Below are positions 24,052-27,302 of a DNA stretch of 27,302 nt, piece by piece. The stretch is from the NCBI GenBank assembly GCA_910588875.1, contig CAJURT010000034.1:10887-38188 (forward strand). Direction: 5' to 3'. The stretch is from an uncultured Lachnospiraceae bacterium (GTDB lineage: Bacteria > Bacillota > Clostridia > Lachnospirales > Lachnospiraceae). Positions within the stretch are counted from its first letter, which is position 1; every line of letters begins with the position of its first letter. The position numbers and the translations under genes were made by a program. Below the pieces are notes generated by a model. It was not told the DNA's origin. It worked only from the letters and a program-made list of their open reading frames with translations, and ran no database searches.

Positions 24052-24857
24052 GACCTTTGGCTCCCCTGTCCGGACATCAAAAGCACCTCAGGCTGCATGG
24101 CCAGCTGCCCCGCCACATCCCCGGCTACTGTTCCCACTTCGTTGTAAGCCTGCTGATAATAATGAAAATCATCCTTCATCAGGCCGCGGCTTTGCATGGT
24201 ATAAAAATCATCACACACCAGCCAGACATCCGCAAGTTCCTCTGCCAGTTCCCGCTGGGCATGGCGGATTCCTGAATAATCAAAACCGTCCCTGCCATTG
24301 TATTGCCCGATGGTAATCAAAAAACAGGCTTCGATTCCGCTTTCTCTGACCTGTGACAGCATTCTTTTGAATTTTTCTTTGTAGACAGCGGGTTCTGTGC
24401 CCAGATCTCCGTCCGTCTCTCCCTGGCACCAGAGCATAAAGCGATGCCGGATGGGGATTCCCTCTTTTTTCAGATAATCCTCTGCCCGCCTCAGGCGCAT
24501 CCGGGCATCCGAAAGATAGTCATTCTCCCCCTGCCATTCTGCGATAGCCGAGCCGCCCTTGCTGGCCGAGATCCCGATCACAGGCACCAGGGTCCTGGCA
24601 TAATACGCATTGATAAAGGCCGTTACCAGGGAACCGGTTTTCATCCCCGGCTCATCGATCCCCTCCGGGTTGTTCTCCTCTGCCCCAAAGGGTTCCTGAA
24701 CCGGATGCAGGCATTCCGGATCCGAAATCGCACGGTATTCCAGTCCCGCCCCGGGTGTAATGGAGGGCGCCTCCTCCGGCCATTCCTCTGAAGTGATCCC
24801 CCGTCCTGCCATATTGGACTGGCCGCAAAACAAAAACAGATCATATTCTTTTTCCAT
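24048..24857 (-). CDS. CE6/SASA-type acetylxylan (sialate-type O-acetyl) esterase
   Basis: This 269-residue SGNH-like esterase has the nucleophile motif LFLFCGQSNMAGRG (Ser14), a second block MLWCQGETDGDLG and the late Asp/His block KDDFHYYQQAYNEVG. All parts of the triad appear present. No signal peptide is visible, so it probably deacetylates imported xylo-oligosaccharides in the cytoplasm. That matches the GH115 glucuronidase and the ABC transporter downstream. GGGGAGGAAGAT precedes the ATG at 24857. It is the first gene of the locus, under a near-consensus promoter, and its stop overlaps the kinase fragment's TTG. Sialic-acid esterase is the alternative assignment, less likely in this neighbourhood. 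Confidence 0.88.
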   Translation of the reverse strand: MEKEYDLFLFCGQSNMAGRGITSEEWPEEAPSITPGAGLEYRAISDPECLHPVQEPFGAEENNPEGIDEPGMKTGSLVTAFINAYYARTLVPVIGISASKGGSAIAEWQGENDYLSDARMRLRRAEDYLKKEGIPIRHRFMLWCQGETDGDLGTEPAVYKEKFKRMLSQVRESGIEACFLITIGQYNGRDGFDYSGIRHAQRELAEELADVWLVCDDFYTMQSRGLMKDDFHYYQQAYNEVGTVAGDVAGQLAMQPEVLLMSGQGSQRS

Positions 24858-25005
24858 ATCTTCCTCCCCTTCTTAAACATTCCCGGAAGCACCTCTTCTC
24901 TCATGTGCCAGATTCCATTCTCCCTCCGCCTTGCCCTTCGAAGGAATTTTCGCCGCAGAATCATGAATCTGTGGTGCAAAACCGTGAGTTTCCTTGTTCA
25001 AGGAG

Positions 25006-25034
25006 AGTATACAAATGCGAGAAAATAATGTCAA
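25006..25034 (-). promoter_or_regulatory. Strong promoter of the xylan-type locus
   Basis: On the minus strand TTGACA (25034-25029), a 17-base spacer and TATACT (25011-25006): near-perfect consensus. It lies in the 308-base gap 24858-25165, which otherwise holds an AT-rich stretch upstream of the promoter and a leader of about 140 bases before the esterase ATG. I see no gene or clear operator there. Confidence 0.85.
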
Positions 25035-25165
25035 GAAAATTCGAAATTTTTAACACTTTTGCATGATAGTCTGTTTTTTACAAATAAAAAACCAAAGATC
25101 TACCTTTTTATCCAGAATAGAAAATGTTATAATCATAAACTTTTCTGTTTCCGGTTCTGACCGGT

Positions 25166-26080
25166 TCAGACCTGCCGAAACGTCTCCTTCATCAGATCAA
25201 TCAGATACCTTTCCGGCCGGTCCAGATAGGCATCCTCCCGGCAGACCACATGAACGCCCCAGCTTTCCTCCTTATCCGAGAAATGATAGCAGCAAAACCT
25301 TTCCTCTCCCCCCAGCACATCCACTGCCCGCTGGGGAACAAAGGTATATCCCAGCCCGCCGTCCGCCAGCTGGACGGCCGAAATGCAGCTGGATATCTCC
25401 ATTACCCGGGCAGGTACTATCTTATGCTTTTTCAGAATGGCATCTGCCCTCTTGCGGATTTCATGTCCCTTTTTCAGCAGAATCACCGGCATGTCCTTTA
25501 ACTTGGCCAGATCTACCGTTCTTTCCTTCCTGTTTTTGCAGTGCTCTCCGGCAATGGCGCCAGGGGCGGCAAGGAGGAACAGGCGCTCCTGGTAGATCAG
25601 CTCCGCTTTCATTCCTGCCGGGAGATCCTCTGCCCTTCTGGGGGAGATGAACAAATCCAGCTTTTCCTTTTCCATCAGTTCAATCAGTTCATCGGTGTGG
25701 GCTTCAAAAATCACCACCTCCACCAAAGGATATTGTTCCCGGAAATGTTTCAGCACAGCGGGAAGCATATACCCGGCCCGTTCTGTGGGAATCCCCAGCC
25801 TTATCTTTCCCCTCGCCCCCTGGCAAATGTCCATCAGTTCCCGGCGCAGATTCTTGTTGAGACTCAGAATTCTGCGTGCCGTCTCCACATACTTTTCTCC
25901 GGCATAGGTCAGGGTAATGGGGCTGGCATTCCGGTCAAACAGCTTCACCCCCACATCCTGCTCCACCTTGGAGAGAATCTGGCTTAAGGAGGGCTGAGAG
26001 ATGTACAGCTTTTTCGCCGCAGCCGTCACTCTTTTACATTCCGCCACCATCGTCACATAGGTCAGTTCCCGAAAATCCAT
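25166..26080 (-). CDS. LysR-family transcriptional regulator
   Basis: This 304-residue protein has an N-terminal helix-turn-helix (FRELTYVTMVAECKRVTAAA, then LYISQPSLSQILSKVEQDVG) and a LysR substrate-binding domain (GKIRLGIPTERAGYMLPAVL onward). AAGGAGGAAAATTTT precedes the ATG at 26080. It lies 64 bases downstream of the AEC transporter gene on the same strand and is probably co-transcribed with it. LysR proteins are more often divergent from their targets, but same-strand pairs with AEC carriers do occur. It could regulate the transporter operon or the esterase promoter downstream; nothing seen decides between them. Confidence 0.93.
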   Translation of the reverse strand: MDFRELTYVTMVAECKRVTAAAKKLYISQPSLSQILSKVEQDVGVKLFDRNASPITLTYAGEKYVETARRILSLNKNLRRELMDICQGARGKIRLGIPTERAGYMLPAVLKHFREQYPLVEVVIFEAHTDELIELMEKEKLDLFISPRRAEDLPAGMKAELIYQERLFLLAAPGAIAGEHCKNRKERTVDLAKLKDMPVILLKKGHEIRKRADAILKKHKIVPARVMEISSCISAVQLADGGLGYTFVPQRAVDVLGGEERFCCYHFSDKEESWGVHVVCREDAYLDRPERYLIDLMKETFRQV

Positions 26081-26144
26081 AAAATTTTCCTCCTTTTTTT
26101 GCCATAATATACTCCCGGAGTCTCTCTGTGTCTTGCGGCGGTCC

Positions 26145-27065
26145 CTACAAAAACCGGTCCAAAGCCATACACCACAATGGCAGCATTCCCACGGACAGCA
26201 ATGTGGTCAGGACAATACACTGGGTGGCAAATTTCTCGTCTCCATGATATTTCGCTGCCAGAATCGCGGTTGTGCTCCCGGCAGGCATGGCGGCCAGCAC
26301 AACCGCAATTCCTGCCGCCACCGAATCCACCTGAAACAGAATACACCCTGCCAAAACCACTGCCGGGATTGCCACCAGGCGGATGAAGGAATAAATCACG
26401 GTAATTTTTGTAACCATATGGTGAAATCCCGCGTCCGCCAGCACCGTTCCGATGAACAGCATGGTAATAGCAGTGGTGCAGCCTCCTAAACTGTGGATAG
26501 CCTTTTCCAGGAAAACCGGCAGAGGAAGCTGTGTCACCATGAGGACAATCCCAATCGCAACGGCAATGATACAGGGATGCTTTAAAACTTTTTTTGCCAC
26601 TTCCTTTTTGTCCGGGCTTTCCGTAAAATAGGAAATCCCCGCTGACCACATGACAATCCTCTGGGGAATCAGATAGATGGAAGCATACAAAAGCCCCAGA
26701 GAGCCATACAGTCCCTCTGCCACCGGATTTCCCAGAAATCCTGCATTGGAGCAGACCGTGCCATATTGCAGGATCACCCGCTGTCTTTTGGGCACTCTTT
26801 TATAGCAAAATCCGCTGATCAGCATACAAAACAGCTGTAGCGCCAAAGAGACCATCAGAATCTGAAGGCCGGAAATCAGCATTTCCTTGTCAAAAGTGGT
26901 ATAAAACGCTCCGATAATGTTGCAGGGAAGAATGATATCCACAATCAGATCGGTCAAAACTTTTCTTCCCTCCGTAGTGATAATATTCTTTTTCTTCAAA
27001 AATACCCCTGCCCCAATGAGCAAAAACATCATTGCCTGAAGACTTAAAAGTCCGTTCCGTTCCAT
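26145..27065 (-). CDS. AEC-family transporter (auxin efflux carrier type)
   Basis: This 306-residue membrane protein has about ten hydrophobic helices and the family signatures DLIVDIILPCNIIGAFY, TVCSNAGFLGNPVAEGLYG and AAMPAGSTTAILAAKYHGD. Bacterial AEC carriers move small carboxylates such as malate or malonate, or amino acids, across the cytoplasmic membrane. GGGGAGGAAGCAAG precedes the ATG at 27065. It heads a two-gene operon with the LysR gene behind it. The substrate is not evident; no metabolic gene is attached. Confidence 0.9.
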   Translation of the reverse strand: MERNGLLSLQAMMFLLIGAGVFLKKKNIITTEGRKVLTDLIVDIILPCNIIGAFYTTFDKEMLISGLQILMVSLALQLFCMLISGFCYKRVPKRQRVILQYGTVCSNAGFLGNPVAEGLYGSLGLLYASIYLIPQRIVMWSAGISYFTESPDKKEVAKKVLKHPCIIAVAIGIVLMVTQLPLPVFLEKAIHSLGGCTTAITMLFIGTVLADAGFHHMVTKITVIYSFIRLVAIPAVVLAGCILFQVDSVAAGIAVVLAAMPAGSTTAILAAKYHGDEKFATQCIVLTTLLSVGMLPLWCMALDRFL

Positions 27066-27122
27066 CTTGCTTCCTCCCCTGTTCTGCCGATAAATGATGG
27101 TCGTTTTGTGTTTTCTGTTGTA

Positions 27123-27156
27123 AGTATAGGAAAAAAGGGACTCTTTTACAAGTCCC
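27123..27156 (-). promoter_or_regulatory. Promoter of the AEC-LysR operon with overlapping inverted repeat
   Basis: On the minus strand TTGTAA (27151-27146), a 17-base spacer and TATACT (27128-27123), about 58 bases before the ATG. GGGACT (27137-27142) and AGTCCC (27151-27156) form a perfect inverted repeat with an eight-base centre covering the -35, a likely operator. Confidence 0.7.
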
Positions 27157-27259
27157 CCCTCCGCCTTTGTTCTGGTGTTTTTCTTTGCGGCATGTTACTG
27201 TTTACAGGCAATGTCAGTTAGTTAAGTTGTTCCCAAAGGTACGCCAAGGAAACGGGGAG

Positions 27260-27290
27260 AGCAGCCATCGGAAAGGGTCTGCTGCTTTTT
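27260..27290 (+). terminator. Possible plus-strand terminator
   Basis: AGCAGC (27260-27265) and GCTGCT (27281-27286) can pair around a 15-base loop, followed by TTTTT. No plus-strand gene is seen just upstream in the window. The remaining sequence 27157-27259 shows nothing I can name. Confidence 0.35.
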
Positions 27291-27302
27291 CCGGTTTCGA
27301 GA

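Noticed and set aside
24641..24979. 112-codon minus-strand frame in front of and inside the esterase
   Set aside because: Arg-rich out-of-frame reading overlapping the esterase start, with no similarity I recognise.
25155..25169. TCTGA/TCAGA inverted repeat at the end of the second LysR gene
   Set aside because: Only five-base arms, overlapping the stop codon and without a T-run; too weak to call a terminator.

Overview
The window looks like chromosomal DNA of a gut Clostridia, most likely Lachnospiraceae (Enterocloster/Hungatella/Lachnoclostridium-like). This is inferred from the mid-GC sequence, the AGGAGG-type ribosome binding sites, the TTGACA/TATAAT promoters with 17-base spacers, and the protein families present. 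No rRNA, tRNA, CRISPR array, transposase or integrase is visible.

Layout. (1) 1-5760, minus strand: a secreted BspA-type leucine-rich-repeat protein, open at the window edge and ending here in a 45-bp tandem-repeat Pro/Glu tail. It is translationally coupled to an upstream membrane hybrid histidine kinase. Upstream of that lies a separately terminated metal-dependent cyclase-family hydrolase. (2) 5900-11836, plus strand: a dCache-like methyl-accepting chemotaxis protein, a butyrate kinase without its usual partner ptb, a broken HD-domain gene, and a Y-family DNA polymerase followed by a YolD-like protein. (3) 11915-15183: a MatC/SLC13-type permease and a DUF6282-like hydrolase in one operon, divergent from a LysR regulator. 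The intergenic region carries a dyad and a very strong hairpin directly in front of the lysR ribosome binding site. (4) 15158-16612: a truncated permease-like remnant, a 51-residue rubredoxin, and an HxlR regulator divergent from a pyridoxamine-phosphate-oxidase-like flavoprotein, with a perfect palindrome between the last two. (5) 16858-19323: a citX-citG fusion and citC, the maturation genes of citrate lyase, without the lyase subunits citDEF. (6) 19280-25034, minus strand: the remains of a glucuronoxylan-use locus. It holds a CE6-like acetylxylan esterase, the N-terminus of a YesM-like kinase, the C-terminal half of an ABC solute-binding protein, a permease broken in three places, an intact second permease, and a frameshifted, truncated GH115 alpha-glucuronidase. 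(7) 25166-27151, minus strand: an AEC-family transporter followed by a LysR regulator.

How it fits together. Modules 1, 3, 4 and 7 look intact and each carries its own regulator. Module 6 has kept a near-consensus promoter and two intact reading frames, but it has lost the kinase catalytic half, any response regulator, half of the binding protein and the EAA loop of one permease, so it probably cannot work as an uptake system. The least ordinary features are the coupled kinase/LRR pair, the hairpin leader of the lysR gene at 14278, the orphan citXG-citC pair, and the folded spacer at 22936-23097. I did not find an obviously new defence or mobile system.
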